Positions 26,420 through 34,937 of a DNA stretch of 40,092 nucleotides are shown here, piece by piece; position 1 is the first letter of the stretch; every line of letters begins with the position of its first letter. The stretch spans positions 1 through 40,092 of the forward strand of contig NZ_JACOIJ010000031.1 in assembly GCF_014692495.1 (NCBI RefSeq), read 5' to 3'. The DNA comes from Sphingobacterium litopenaei. GTDB taxonomy: Bacteria > Bacteroidota > Bacteroidia > Sphingobacteriales > Sphingobacteriaceae. The translations under genes were made by a program, and so were the position numbers. The notes below the pieces were generated by a model, which saw only the letters and a program-made list of their open reading frames with translations, was not told the DNA's origin and did not search any database.

Positions 26420-27259
26420 ATGGAAAGCGAAGTTATATTGAAAACATTTCAAACAAAATTGAATACACAGAGATATGCCAAGAATACTATTAAGTCATAT
26501 ATGGACTATGCTAGCCTATTTTTGAAGCATCTCAATGAATATCCATCCTTAAAAGATGTGCCTGTGAGAGCTATAGAATCTTTCATCAATGAAAAAGTTC
26601 AAAAAGAGCAGATCAGTGTTTCCTATCAGAAAGGTTTAGTTGGGGCTATTAAGAAGCTATACGAATTGACACTTAACCAAAAGGTTCAGCTCGATTACTT
26701 ATATCCCAAAAGATCGTTTTCTAAACTGCCCAAATTCTTTTCCAAAGAAGAAATTCGACAATTAATAGATAGTACCAACAATATTAAGCATAGAGCGATA
26801 TTAATGACCATTTATAGCTGTGGCTTACGCCTAAGCGAATTGCTGAACCTCAAGATAGAAGTTATACGATCTTCTGAAAAGATTATCCGAATCAACCAAA
26901 GCAAAGGCAACAAAGACCGGATTGTATCCTTACCAGATAAATTACTGGATATTTTAAGAGATTATTATTTGGTTTATAAGCCTACAAACTACCTTTTTGA
27001 AGGAGAAAAAGGAAATCGATACAGTGAACGTAGCGTGCAACTTGTATTGAAAAAATCATTAGCTAACGCGAAAATAAAAACAGAAGGCACAGTACATACA
27101 TTACGTCATTCGTACGCTACACATTTAATTCAATCTGGTATTGATGTCCGAATTGTTCAGGAACTGCTCGGTCATGAACACATAAAAACAACCATGATCT
27201 ATACACACATTACCGATATTGATAAAAAGCGCACCCCTAGTCCACTTGATTTTTTATAA
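26420..27259 (+). CDS. XerC-like tyrosine recombinase/integrase
   Basis: From ATG 26420 the protein has 279 residues: a SAM-like N-terminal domain (TFQTKLNTQRYAKNTIKSY) and a catalytic domain with R in SCGLRLSELL, K in NQSKGNKDR, HxxR in HTLRHSYATH, GH in ELLGHEHIKT and the nucleophile Tyr in TMIYTHI. All are intact. The end, TPSPLDFL, resembles recombinases that accompany IS91-type elements and integron-like XerC relatives; no HUH transposase follows here. The 5' side is abnormal: fucosidase sequence resumes only about seven bases before the ATG, so native promoter and ribosome binding site are probably missing. The longer frame from 26306 runs through the fucosidase and is not real. Confidence 0.8.
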   Translation: MESEVILKTFQTKLNTQRYAKNTIKSYMDYASLFLKHLNEYPSLKDVPVRAIESFINEKVQKEQISVSYQKGLVGAIKKLYELTLNQKVQLDYLYPKRSFSKLPKFFSKEEIRQLIDSTNNIKHRAILMTIYSCGLRLSELLNLKIEVIRSSEKIIRINQSKGNKDRIVSLPDKLLDILRDYYLVYKPTNYLFEGEKGNRYSERSVQLVLKKSLANAKIKTEGTVHTLRHSYATHLIQSGIDVRIVQELLGHEHIKTTMIYTHITDIDKKRTPSPLDFL

Positions 27260-27362
27260 ATTCTCCAAAAAAGCTTGACACGCATGATTTTATACAACCT
27301 ATTCTATCTTAATATTGAGCTGAGAAACAAATATATTCTGTCCGAAATAAGTACGAAAATAG

Positions 27363-27391
27363 CAAAAGCCATTGATAATCAGTGGCTTTTG
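27363..27391. terminator. Strong hairpin, probable terminator of a lost tRNA and of the recombinase gene
   Basis: CAAAAGCCATTGA and TCAGTGGCTTTTG pair over 13 positions with one wobble around a TAA loop. With A and T tracts on both sides it can act in either direction. On the minus strand it follows directly after a tRNA 3' end-like fragment, as terminators follow tRNA genes. Confidence 0.7.
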
Positions 27392-27392
27392 T

Positions 27393-27412
27393 CAGGGTAG
27401 CAGGACTCGAAC
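27393..27412 (-). other. tRNA 3'-end fragment (T-arm half, acceptor strand, discriminator)
   Basis: On the minus strand TTCGAGT (T loop), CCTGC (T-stem 3' strand), TACCCTG (acceptor 3' strand) and A (discriminator) have exactly the 7-5-7-1 geometry of a tRNA 3' end. The partner GCAGG of the T stem and the rest of the tRNA are absent. Such fragments are typical attachment-site scars of tyrosine recombinases. The rest of 27260-27572 is A/T-rich non-coding DNA. Confidence 0.5.
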
Positions 27413-27506
27413 TTTTAATACACCTTTCGCGAGTTACAGCAAAATACGATTAATGAATATTATTAAATAAACTCTTCAACATAATTTTGAATTGTATTAA
27501 TATAAC

Positions 27507-27538
27507 AACACCCAAAACTGGGTGTAGTTTTGGGTGTT
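27507..27538 (-). terminator. Terminator-like hairpin downstream of ssrA
   Basis: AACACCCAAAAC and GTTTTGGGTGTT form a perfect 12-bp stem with an 8-nt loop, 35 nt past the tmRNA 3' end. It is followed on the minus strand by a T/A-rich stretch. Confidence 0.7.
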
Positions 27539-27572
27539 AATCTTGTAAATTATTGAATTTCAAGTTGTTTTG

Positions 27573-27937
27573 TGGAGCCGGAGGGATTCGAACCCTCGTC
27601 CAAACATAGTATGATTTACGCTTTCTACATGCTTAGCTTCTCTTTGATTGTCGGGAGAGGGAAGGTGAGTCGCTTACCTATACCGTTCTCCGTATTTGCT
27701 GAGTCTCGTCGGTGCTTAGCAAAATCACACTGACCAGTTCTATTGTTCGATGCCCCAAATGTTAAACCAAAGAACAGGATTTAACGGGACAAATAGCTAT
27801 GTTAAGTCTAACTTAAGCAGCTAAGGCGTAGTTTTCTTCGCCAGTTATAAGTGTGAAAGTTCAGATTAAAGTGCTCTACTAACAACGCACTGCATGCTTA
27901 CATAACCATCGCTATCCTGTCAATTCCGGTCGACCCC
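27573..27937 (-). ncRNA. ssrA: Transfer-messenger RNA (tmRNA)
   Basis: The 5' end GGGGTCGACC and the 3' end ...CGGCTCC-A can pair as a seven-bp acceptor stem with two G-U pairs, and the T arm GGTTCGAATCC is present. CCA is not encoded (CAA follows the discriminator), so it would be added after transcription. The tag frame at 27842-27813 reads GEENYALAA then TAA, of the Bacteroidota type (compare GETNYALAA, GENNYALAA). tmRNA with SmpB frees ribosomes stalled on broken mRNA and tags the product for proteolysis. It is transcribed from its own promoter just after the methyltransferase gene. Confidence 0.95.
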
Positions 27938-27954
27938 AAAATGATTATGGATTA

Positions 27955-27986
27955 CAAAAGTACGTAAAATAATGGATTTAGTCAAC
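27955..27986 (-). promoter_or_regulatory. ssrA promoter
   Basis: On the minus strand TACTTTTG (27962-27955) matches the Bacteroidota -7 box TAnnTTTG, and GTTG (27986-27983) stands 20 nt upstream as a near match to the -33 TTTG. The predicted start lies a few bases before the mature tmRNA 5' end, in keeping with 5' processing. Confidence 0.6.
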
Positions 27987-27992
27987 TAAAAG

Positions 27993-28730
27993 CTATTTTA
28001 CACGTCCTACACGAAAGATGATAGGAAAAATTACGCGACGAACTTCTACACTTCCCCAAGCTGCTCTCAAATCATCTTCAATTTGTGAGACGGGGTTATA
28101 GTTATTTTTGTCGATAAAGTGCTGAACTGCAGACCAGGTATTGAGGTAACCGATAAGATGTTCGAATTTCCACAATTTGATGTTGTTTATTTCAGGAGTT
28201 TCGAGTTCTCTATAAGGAAATGGAATTTGTTGATACTTATTTTCGATATGTTTATTTTCCCCATCCCAATATTCTCCAATAATATTTTTATAAAATTCCC
28301 TTATAATATCATCTATTTCTGGAGTAATATTGTTTAGTCCGTAGCCAATTATGGCAATAATACTATTAGGCTTGCCTACGCGTTTGACTTCTGCGTTAAA
28401 TTTATCTACATCAAACCAATGTACCGCTTGTGCTACAGTAATAAGGTCAAAGGAATCGTCTGCAAAAGTAGTTTGTTCAGCGGGCTGAGCAGAATAACGA
28501 ATGTTGCCTGCCTGAAAAGCATACTTCAGTTGCTGTTCGCTAATGTCCGTGGCCTCTACTTGTTCAAAATCTTTGGATAACTCTTGTGCCAATTGACCAT
28601 TGCCTGTTCCGCAATCCCATGCAATACCTTTTTCATTCAGCAGCGGGTATAAAAAGTCAAATATAGCTTGGGGATAGTCCGGTCTATATTTGGCATATTG
28701 TGCAGGTGAAACTGAAAAATTGTCCTTCAT
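27993..28730 (-). CDS. Class I SAM-dependent methyltransferase
   Basis: The 245-aa cytosolic protein has a UbiE/Methyltransf_11-like fold. Motif I is WDCGTGNGQLA (about residues 39-49), an acidic loop EATDIS follows, and ITVAQAVHWFDVDKF is the post-motif typical of the group related to yeast trans-aconitate methyltransferase-like proteins. The substrate cannot be told from sequence. It stands alone between ssrA and a lipoprotein gene, 37 nt after the latter. Confidence 0.85.
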   Translation of the reverse strand: MKDNFSVSPAQYAKYRPDYPQAIFDFLYPLLNEKGIAWDCGTGNGQLAQELSKDFEQVEATDISEQQLKYAFQAGNIRYSAQPAEQTTFADDSFDLITVAQAVHWFDVDKFNAEVKRVGKPNSIIAIIGYGLNNITPEIDDIIREFYKNIIGEYWDGENKHIENKYQQIPFPYRELETPEINNIKLWKFEHLIGYLNTWSAVQHFIDKNNYNPVSQIEDDLRAAWGSVEVRRVIFPIIFRVGRVK

Positions 28731-28767
28731 GGTTTAATCACTTAGTTACTATAAAGTTAACTTATTT

Positions 28768-29319
28768 TTAGTCGTATTCCAAGACATCTTTAATCAGATA
28801 TTGCCCATCTTGTTCGATCAAGACAATGTCTCTATCATATTCCACGTTGAATTCTTCATCACGAATTAGAGTTTTAAAAGTAATAGTTTGCTTCTCAGCA
28901 TCAACATTTTTAGTAATCATTTCAGCTACTTGAATATTGCCCCAGTCTTGTCCAGATATCAAAAAACCAACCTGTGTAGGGTGTAGCTGAAGATTAAATT
29001 TATCTTTCCATTTTTTCTTGAATGCTACTTCAGTAAGACTTCCTTCTACGTCCAAATCAACGTTCATTGCGTCCATTTTGAATTCATAATACTCCGATGT
29101 TGTAATGGATTGCATATCCGTGTTGTTGCTATCAAAAAATTGAATAATCGTATTCCTTAACCACTCTTTAGCTTTATTAGTATCAATTGCGCTCACAGGG
29201 GTATTTTCCTTAATTAATGTGCTATCTAAACTAGAAGAGGAAACTAAATTAAAGGATGATTTAGGAGTTTGTTGACAGGAAAGAATTGTCAGAGAAAGGA
29301 AGAAAAGCAATGTTCTCAT
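28768..29319 (-). CDS. Hypothetical lipoprotein, 183 aa
   Basis: A short signal peptide ends in lipobox LSC (Cys15), followed by a low-complexity Ser/Thr linker and a compact domain of about 140 residues with alternating beta strands (TITFKTLIRDEEFNVEYDRD). I do not recognise the family; the fold resembles NTF2-like or DUF-type periplasmic domains. The end FNVEYDRDIVLIEQDGQYLIKD... suggests a small beta-sheet protein. Confidence 0.7.
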   Translation of the reverse strand: MRTLLFFLSLTILSCQQTPKSSFNLVSSSSLDSTLIKENTPVSAIDTNKAKEWLRNTIIQFFDSNNTDMQSITTSEYYEFKMDAMNVDLDVEGSLTEVAFKKKWKDKFNLQLHPTQVGFLISGQDWGNIQVAEMITKNVDAEKQTITFKTLIRDEEFNVEYDRDIVLIEQDGQYLIKDVLEYD

Positions 29320-29364
29320 AATATAAGTTTATAGTTTAAATATACTAAAAAGAAAGTTGTGAGA

Positions 29365-29402
29365 ATAAAAAAACAGGTGCTTAATCTGTGTTAAGCACCT
29401 GT
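29365..29402 (-). terminator. Terminator of the dioxygenase gene
   Basis: ACAGGTGCTTAA and TTAAGCACCTGT form a perfect 12-bp stem with a six-base loop. On the minus strand a run of seven T's follows. It lies 32 nt past the stop of the dioxygenase gene. Confidence 0.9.
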
Positions 29403-29433
29403 AATGTTAAAGATAGATAGATTCGAATATTTT

Positions 29434-30330
29434 TTAACCAATTTTGAAGGAAGTCATTGTTAATGACCCTCCAATAGCTTGATCGTTGAAAATGTCAATA
29501 TTTTCGTTTTTCTCTTGTAATCCTAATGCGTATAGCATAGGAATATAATGCTCTGGAGTAGGGATGGCTAATTCAAACTCCTTGCCTTGTTTATGATATT
29601 CAATCAAAGGGTGGTGGTTTCCCTCGCGAATATAATTTTTCATGGTTTCGTCTGCGTATTTCGCCCAGTTGTAAGCATATCCCGCACTATTAAGATGTTG
29701 CCACGCTACCATACGTAGGTTGTGTACTATGTTTCCACTTCCTACTATCAATACGCCCTTGCTACGTAATGCTGTTAATTCTTTAGCCAAATTGTAATGA
29801 TAAATAGGAGGTTGGGTATAGTCTATACTCATTTGTATCACAGGTACATCAGCGTCAGGATATAAATGTTTGATAACAGACCATGCTCCGTGATCTAGGC
29901 CCCATTTATCATCTAAGTGGACATCTGTGGAAGTAATAATTTCTTTAGTTAATTTTGCGAGTTCGGGACTTCCTGGTGCAGGATATTGTACATCAAATAG
30001 TTCCTGCGGGAATCCACCAAAATCATGAATTGTTTGAGGCATATCCATTGCGGTAACATAAGTGCCGCGTGTTTCCCAAGGCGCAGATACCACTAAAATA
30101 GCTTTAGGTTTTTCTATTTGTTTACCAATATTTCTAAATCCTTGAACAAATTCATTTTCCTCAATCGCATTCATTGGACTACCATGACCCAAGAAAAGGA
30201 CAGGCATTTTACTGGTGTTTTCTAATTGAGTAGAAAAGTTGTGTAATTTACTAAGTTTATGAGCAGCACCGGATAGAGGAGCTGCTGCCGCAGCGGCTAA
30301 AAATTGTTTTCTATTTATTTCTTCTTGCAT
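29434..30330 (-). CDS. ygiD: DODA-type extradiol aromatic ring-opening dioxygenase (YgiD-like)
   Basis: The 298-aa protein of the LigB/DODA superfamily has LFLGHGSPMNAI with a metal His, HDFGGFP and LDDKWGLDHGAWSV in the middle, and GSGNIVHNLR with a further His, all as in E. coli YgiD (4,5-DOPA dioxygenase extradiol). It carries an extra N-terminal 35-40 residues, NRKQFLAAAAAAPLSGAA, resembling a Tat-type signal (Arg-Lys-x-Phe-Leu), so it may be exported; the cytosolic family members start near MPVLFLGHG. The AraC-type regulator gene lies 81 nt upstream in the same direction. Confidence 0.88.
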   Translation of the reverse strand: MQEEINRKQFLAAAAAAPLSGAAHKLSKLHNFSTQLENTSKMPVLFLGHGSPMNAIEENEFVQGFRNIGKQIEKPKAILVVSAPWETRGTYVTAMDMPQTIHDFGGFPQELFDVQYPAPGSPELAKLTKEIITSTDVHLDDKWGLDHGAWSVIKHLYPDADVPVIQMSIDYTQPPIYHYNLAKELTALRSKGVLIVGSGNIVHNLRMVAWQHLNSAGYAYNWAKYADETMKNYIREGNHHPLIEYHKQGKEFELAIPTPEHYIPMLYALGLQEKNENIDIFNDQAIGGSLTMTSFKIG

Positions 30331-30411
30331 ATAACTTCCTCAGTAGTTAATGCAAATTTCGATATAAATGAATAGTTGTAGGTATAACTTTTGGGAAAAA
30401 ATGTTGTGATT

Positions 30412-31242
30412 TTAGGAAAGCAAGCTTTTAATCTCTTCTCGAAATTCTGACGGAGTTTGTCCAGATTTCTTCTTAAAGACATTAGTGAAATATGCTTTAT
30501 CTTGATATCCAAGTTCAAAACCTATCTCAGCGATACTTTTATCGGTGCTGTACAAAAGTTTTTTCGCCTCAATAAGTTTACGTGTTTCTATAATCTCAGA
30601 AACTGGAAGATGTAAGATATGTCGAGTAATTGAATTTAAGGATTTACTACTCATAAATAATTTTTGTGCATAAAAATTTACGCCTTCAGGTCTTCTAAAA
30701 TTCTCTTCCAATATCTGGAGAAATGTTTTGAAGGTTGTATTTTGATTATTTATGAGATTTTTATCGTCTACATATGTTTTTTTTCGTTCACTTTCTACAA
30801 TAGTCAATAAGGCAGATAACAATTCTTTTATAATAGACAATTCGGGAGCCTTGCTGTTGTGTTCATCGTAAATAAGTTGACATAAAATATGAAGACGAGA
30901 TGCAGCATTGTTGTCCGATAGTTGAAAATTGGCTTTGTCGTGATAATAATTATAAAGTTGAAAAGTGATTTCGGGAATAAATTCGCTTTTGAAACGTATT
31001 GCCCATCCTTCAAACTTATTATCTATTAGTTCAGGTTGTATTTTGTGAATTTTGCCTTTAGTCACAAATGCTACACACGGAGCATCTATTTGTTGGTTTT
31101 TGTAATCGATGAAATGACTTAATCTGCCCTTTAACACAATAATTAATTCTTCATAATCGTGTTGATGCGGATTATTTGGGTTATTAGTGATTTCTGACAC
31201 TAAAAATTTGTCCACTTTGAAGATATTAAATAGTTCGTTCAT
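30412..31242 (-). CDS. AraC family transcriptional regulator
   Basis: The 276-aa regulator has an N-terminal cupin-like sensor domain (HQHDYEELIIVLKGRLSHFIDY, residues about 22-45) and two C-terminal helix-turn-helix units (about 175-270) with KSLNSITRHILHLPVSE and IAEIGFELGYQDKAYFTNVFKK, the AraC signature. It precedes the dioxygenase gene on the same strand and may control it. Autoregulation is possible but no operator was seen. Confidence 0.9.
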   Translation of the reverse strand: MNELFNIFKVDKFLVSEITNNPNNPHQHDYEELIIVLKGRLSHFIDYKNQQIDAPCVAFVTKGKIHKIQPELIDNKFEGWAIRFKSEFIPEITFQLYNYYHDKANFQLSDNNAASRLHILCQLIYDEHNSKAPELSIIKELLSALLTIVESERKKTYVDDKNLINNQNTTFKTFLQILEENFRRPEGVNFYAQKLFMSSKSLNSITRHILHLPVSEIIETRKLIEAKKLLYSTDKSIAEIGFELGYQDKAYFTNVFKKKSGQTPSEFREEIKSLLS

Positions 31243-31396
31243 ATATAAAGATAGATTTTTGCGACTAATAAATCAAAAATTATCTATTGTTGTGAAATTT
31301 TGACATAAAATGATGTTTAATTTTCATAAATTTTGGTCTTAAATATCATTTTTAACATTTTTATTAACTGAAAAATGATAAAAAAATAATTTTTCT

Positions 31397-31428
31397 TTTG
31401 TTTTTATCAAATTTTTGCATTTACTTTG
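31397..31428 (+). promoter_or_regulatory. Probable amt promoter
   Basis: TTTG (31397-31400) and TACTTTG (31422-31428), 21 nt apart, approximate the Bacteroidota -33/-7 boxes, with one base missing from TAnnTTTG. The ATG follows 30 nt later. The upstream stretch 31250-31395 is very A/T-rich. Confidence 0.5.
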
Positions 31429-31458
31429 GTTTAGAATTGAAAATTAACCAAAAATAAT

Positions 31459-32778
31459 ATGCAAACTAATCAAAAAAAATCCCCAGCTCCACTAATTGTT
31501 ATAGCAATTTTAGTGATTTTGTGTTTATTCTTCCCTGGAGTGCCCGATGCGAGTAAAACTTACGAGTATAATGTAGGTGATATTGCATGGATGTTAGCTT
31601 CTACGGGTTTAGTTTTGATCATGACACCTGGTTTAGCTTACTTTTATGGTGGTATGGTTAAGAAAAAGAATGTTATTTCTACCATGTTGCAGAGCTTTAT
31701 CTGTATGGCTGTTGTAGCTGTATTATGGGTAGTATTCGGTTTCTCGCTTGTTTTCGGAGAATCTATTGGCGGTGTAATCGGAAATCCTACAACATTCTTT
31801 ATGTTTAATGGTGTTGTAGATGGCGAACCTTGGCCAGGAGCTCCAACAATTCCATTTACATTATTTGCGATGTATCAGTTGAAATTCGCAATTATTACTC
31901 CAGCTCTTATCACTGGTGCTGTAGCTGAGCGCATTAAATTTACATCATACGTATTATTCATTTGTTTATTCTTCATCTTTATCTACGCTCCATTAGCGCA
32001 TGCTACATGGCATCCAGATGGGTTGTTGTGTCAATTAGGAGTTTTAGACTTCGCAGGTGGTACTGTAGTACACATGTCCGCAGGTTTGACAGCTTTGGCA
32101 GCAGCAATTTACATGAAGCATGGTAAAGAATTTAAAGAACATACTCCAGCACGTATCACTTATGTATTATTAGGTACAGGCTTACTATGGTTCGGTTGGT
32201 ATGGTTTCAATGCAGGGTCAGCTTTCGGTGCTTCACAATTAGCTGCTACAGCATTAGCAACCACTTCTACAGCATCAGGTGCTGCAGCATTAACTTACAT
32301 TTTCTTCGATGCAGCTAAAGGTATTAAGCCATCAGCAATGGGAGTGTGTATCGGTGTGGTAGTAGGTCTTGTAGCAATTACACCAGCGGCTGGATTCGTA
32401 ACGGTGCCTCATTCCTTGATTATAGGTGCTGTAGCTGCGGTTATCAGTAGATTATGTATCGCTTGGAGAACTAAATCAAACTTAGATGATACATTAGATG
32501 TATTCCCAAGTCACGGTGTTGGTGGTATGGTAGGTATGATTTTGACAGGTGTTTTCGCACATAGCTCAATCAACGGTGCTGTTTCTACAAACGGTTTATA
32601 CTATGGTGAGACAGGTTTGTTCGTAGCACACTTAATTGGCTTGGTAGGTGCAATCGTATTTACATTAGTACTTGCTTTCATCTTATTAAAAGTAGTAGAT
32701 ACTATATCTCCAATTCGTGTGAAAGAAGAAGACGAAGAAATTGGTCTTGATATCTCACAACATGGTGAAAAATTATAA
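31459..32778 (+). CDS. amt: Ammonium transporter
   Basis: The 439-aa inner-membrane protein has about eleven hydrophobic spans and Amt/Mep family motifs: TPGLAYFYGGMVKKKNVIS, FAGGTVVHMSAG (with a pore His region), FWYGFNAGSA and SHGVGGMVGMILTGVFA. The C-terminal tail ends with EEIGLDISQHGE, the conserved cytosolic element that couples subunits and contacts GlnK. An N-terminal hydrophobic segment of about 20 residues may be a cleaved signal or an extra span. No glnK/glnB is adjacent. A good terminator follows, so it is a single-gene transcript. Confidence 0.95.
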   Translation: MQTNQKKSPAPLIVIAILVILCLFFPGVPDASKTYEYNVGDIAWMLASTGLVLIMTPGLAYFYGGMVKKKNVISTMLQSFICMAVVAVLWVVFGFSLVFGESIGGVIGNPTTFFMFNGVVDGEPWPGAPTIPFTLFAMYQLKFAIITPALITGAVAERIKFTSYVLFICLFFIFIYAPLAHATWHPDGLLCQLGVLDFAGGTVVHMSAGLTALAAAIYMKHGKEFKEHTPARITYVLLGTGLLWFGWYGFNAGSAFGASQLAATALATTSTASGAAALTYIFFDAAKGIKPSAMGVCIGVVVGLVAITPAAGFVTVPHSLIIGAVAAVISRLCIAWRTKSNLDDTLDVFPSHGVGGMVGMILTGVFAHSSINGAVSTNGLYYGETGLFVAHLIGLVGAIVFTLVLAFILLKVVDTISPIRVKEEDEEIGLDISQHGEKL

Positions 32779-32846
32779 TTAGAAATCTTAATTAAGTTAT
32801 TAATATAGAATAAAGAATCCCTCCTTAATATTATCTAAATTATGTT

Positions 32847-32881
32847 TTACTCGGCCTTGGTTAGGGCCGAGTAATTTTTTT
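32847..32881 (+). terminator. Rho-independent terminator of amt
   Basis: TTACTCGGCC and GGCCGAGTAA form a ten-bp stem with an 8-nt loop, followed by seven T's. Confidence 0.92.
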
Positions 32882-32925
32882 GCTATAAAAATAATCGTTG
32901 TAGTAGTTGGAGTTTGTAATTTTTG

Positions 32926-32933
32926 TACCTTTG
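32926..32933 (+). promoter_or_regulatory. -7 box of the amidotransferase gene
   Basis: TACCTTTG fits TAnnTTTG exactly, 17 nt before the ATG. No TTTG stands at the ideal 19-nt spacing upstream; GTTGG lies closer. The transcript would have a very short leader. Confidence 0.5.
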
Positions 32934-32950
32934 CATCATCAATTCAAACT

Positions 32951-34861
32951 ATGAGTGACGCTATAAAACACGAGTGTGGTATCGCACTGATCAGATTATT
33001 AAAACCCCTCTCATATTATCAAGAAAAATATGGTACGCCTTACTACGGAATCAACAAATTGTATCTTCTTATGGAGAAACAACATAACCGTGGTCAAGAT
33101 GGTGCGGGTATTGCTACAATCAAATTTGATGTAAAACCTGGAAATAGGTACATCAGCCGCTATCGCGCAATGGGATCTACCGCTGTAGCCGATATTTTTG
33201 AGTACGTTCAGAAGAAATTTGCTGCCGTTCAAAAAGCTTATCCTGCCGAATCGAAAGATACCCAATGGTTGAAAGACAATGTTAGTTTTACAGGTGAAGT
33301 ATTATTAGGGCACTTGCGCTATGGTACGCACGGTAAAAATAGTATTGAAAGTTGCCACCCTTTTCTTCGTCAAAATAATTGGATGACTAGAAATCTGGTG
33401 GTTGCTGGTAACTTCAACATGACTAATGTGGATGAATTATTGCAACAATTGTATGATCTTGGTCAACATCCTAAAGAACAAGCGGATACGGTTACCGTAT
33501 TAGAGAAAATAGGTCACTTCTTAGACGATGAAAATCAAGAACTATTTGATCAATTCAAAAAAGAAGGCTACTCTAACGTAGAGATTTCTTCTCAAATCGC
33601 TAAAAATCTTGATGTAGCTAAGATTTTGACGCGATCAGCTAAGACATGGGATGGGGGGTATACTATCGCAGGTATTATGGGACATGGTGATGCCTTTGTT
33701 ATGCGGGATCCATCTGGTATTCGTCCAGCGTTCTATTATCAAGATGATGAGGTGTTGGTGGTAGCTTCAGAACGTCCTGTAATTCAAACGGCATTTAATA
33801 TTCCTTTGAAAGCAGTAAAAGAAATCAAACCTGGTCATGCGCTTATCGCGAAAAAAGATGGTACAGTAACGGAAGAGATGTTCAGACAACCGACTGAACA
33901 AAAATCTTGTTCGTTCGAACGTATCTATTTTTCTCGTGGATCAGACGCGGATATTTATCAAGAACGTAAACAATTGGGTAAATTATTATGCCCTCAAGTT
34001 TTAGAACTTATCAATAACGACATAAAAAACACCGTATTTTCATTTATTCCTAATACAGCTGAAGTTTCTTACTACGGGATGATGGAAGGAATGAATAAAT
34101 ATGTGCGTGATTATCAAAAAGAAGTTCTTTTGAATCGTGATGAAAAGATTTCTGACGAAGAATTAAACGAAATCTTAAGTTTACATCCTCGATTTGAGAA
34201 ATTGAACATCAAAGATGCAAAGTTACGTACTTTCATTACACAGGATGCGGATCGTCAGGATATGGTGCAGCACGTATATGATACTACGTATGGTATTGTA
34301 CGTGATCATGAAGATACTATTGTGGCTATCGACGACTCAATCGTGCGAGGTACGACATTGAAACAGTCTATTTTGACAATTTTAGATCGTCTTAATCCGA
34401 AAAAAATCATAATTGTTTCTTCTGCTCCGCAAATTAGATATCCAGATTGTTATGGTATTGATATGTCGCGTATGGGTGAGTTTGTGGCTTTTGAAGCGGC
34501 TATCAATTTATTGAAGAAAAATGGTATGTCGCATGTTATTGATGAGGTTTATCAAAAATGTTTAGCTTCAATTACATTACCAAAGGATGAAGTAGAAAAT
34601 TATGTGAAAGCAATCTATGAGCCTTTTACGGATGAAGAAATTTCAAAAGAGATAGCACTTATAGTAAAACCACACAATCTCAAAGCTGATCTGGAAGTTA
34701 TTTTCCAAACTTTAGATAATTTACATGTAGCATGTCCAAATCACAAAGGTGATTGGTATTTCTCGGGTGATTATCCTACTCCAGGTGGTAATAAAACTGT
34801 GAATAGAGCGTATATGAATTGGGTGGAAGGAAAGAATGTAAGAGCTTATTTCAGTAATTAA
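32951..34861 (+). CDS. Amidophosphoribosyltransferase-like class II glutamine amidotransferase (long form)
   Basis: The 636-aa protein has a class II amidotransferase domain (about 9-300), in which Cys9, in HECGIALIRLL, would become the N-terminal nucleophile after removal of an eight-residue leader. RGQDGAG and GHLRYGTHG support this. A PRTase domain carries the PRPP loop VAIDDSIVRGTT near residues 455-468. PurF makes 5-phosphoribosylamine, the first step of purine synthesis. This version is about 130 residues longer than classical PurF, the extra sequence lying between the domains and at the C-terminus; the long form is seen in Bacteroidota. Whether it is the housekeeping PurF or a second paralog cannot be decided here. 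Confidence 0.88.
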   Translation: MSDAIKHECGIALIRLLKPLSYYQEKYGTPYYGINKLYLLMEKQHNRGQDGAGIATIKFDVKPGNRYISRYRAMGSTAVADIFEYVQKKFAAVQKAYPAESKDTQWLKDNVSFTGEVLLGHLRYGTHGKNSIESCHPFLRQNNWMTRNLVVAGNFNMTNVDELLQQLYDLGQHPKEQADTVTVLEKIGHFLDDENQELFDQFKKEGYSNVEISSQIAKNLDVAKILTRSAKTWDGGYTIAGIMGHGDAFVMRDPSGIRPAFYYQDDEVLVVASERPVIQTAFNIPLKAVKEIKPGHALIAKKDGTVTEEMFRQPTEQKSCSFERIYFSRGSDADIYQERKQLGKLLCPQVLELINNDIKNTVFSFIPNTAEVSYYGMMEGMNKYVRDYQKEVLLNRDEKISDEELNEILSLHPRFEKLNIKDAKLRTFITQDADRQDMVQHVYDTTYGIVRDHEDTIVAIDDSIVRGTTLKQSILTILDRLNPKKIIIVSSAPQIRYPDCYGIDMSRMGEFVAFEAAINLLKKNGMSHVIDEVYQKCLASITLPKDEVENYVKAIYEPFTDEEISKEIALIVKPHNLKADLEVIFQTLDNLHVACPNHKGDWYFSGDYPTPGGNKTVNRAYMNWVEGKNVRAYFSN

Positions 34862-34875
34862 TAAATCCTATATAT

Positions 34876-34914
34876 TAAAATGAAAGCTAATCGAGTAATC
34901 GATTAGCTTTTTTT
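34876..34914. terminator. Terminator repeat, copy 1 (serves amidotransferase and gntR)
   Basis: AAAGCTAATCGA and TCGATTAGCTTT form a perfect 12-bp stem with loop GTAA and T run. It lies between convergent genes and can act both ways. The whole 39-nt segment recurs at 38597-38635 with one mismatch. Confidence 0.92.
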
Positions 34915-34937
34915 GTGATGAGTTTTCTTCGTTAAGA

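Noticed and set aside
27573..27600. ssrA 3' end as the attachment site of either recombinase in the window
   Set aside because: No second copy of the ssrA 3' sequence was found in the window. The nearby tRNA-like fragment differs in sequence.
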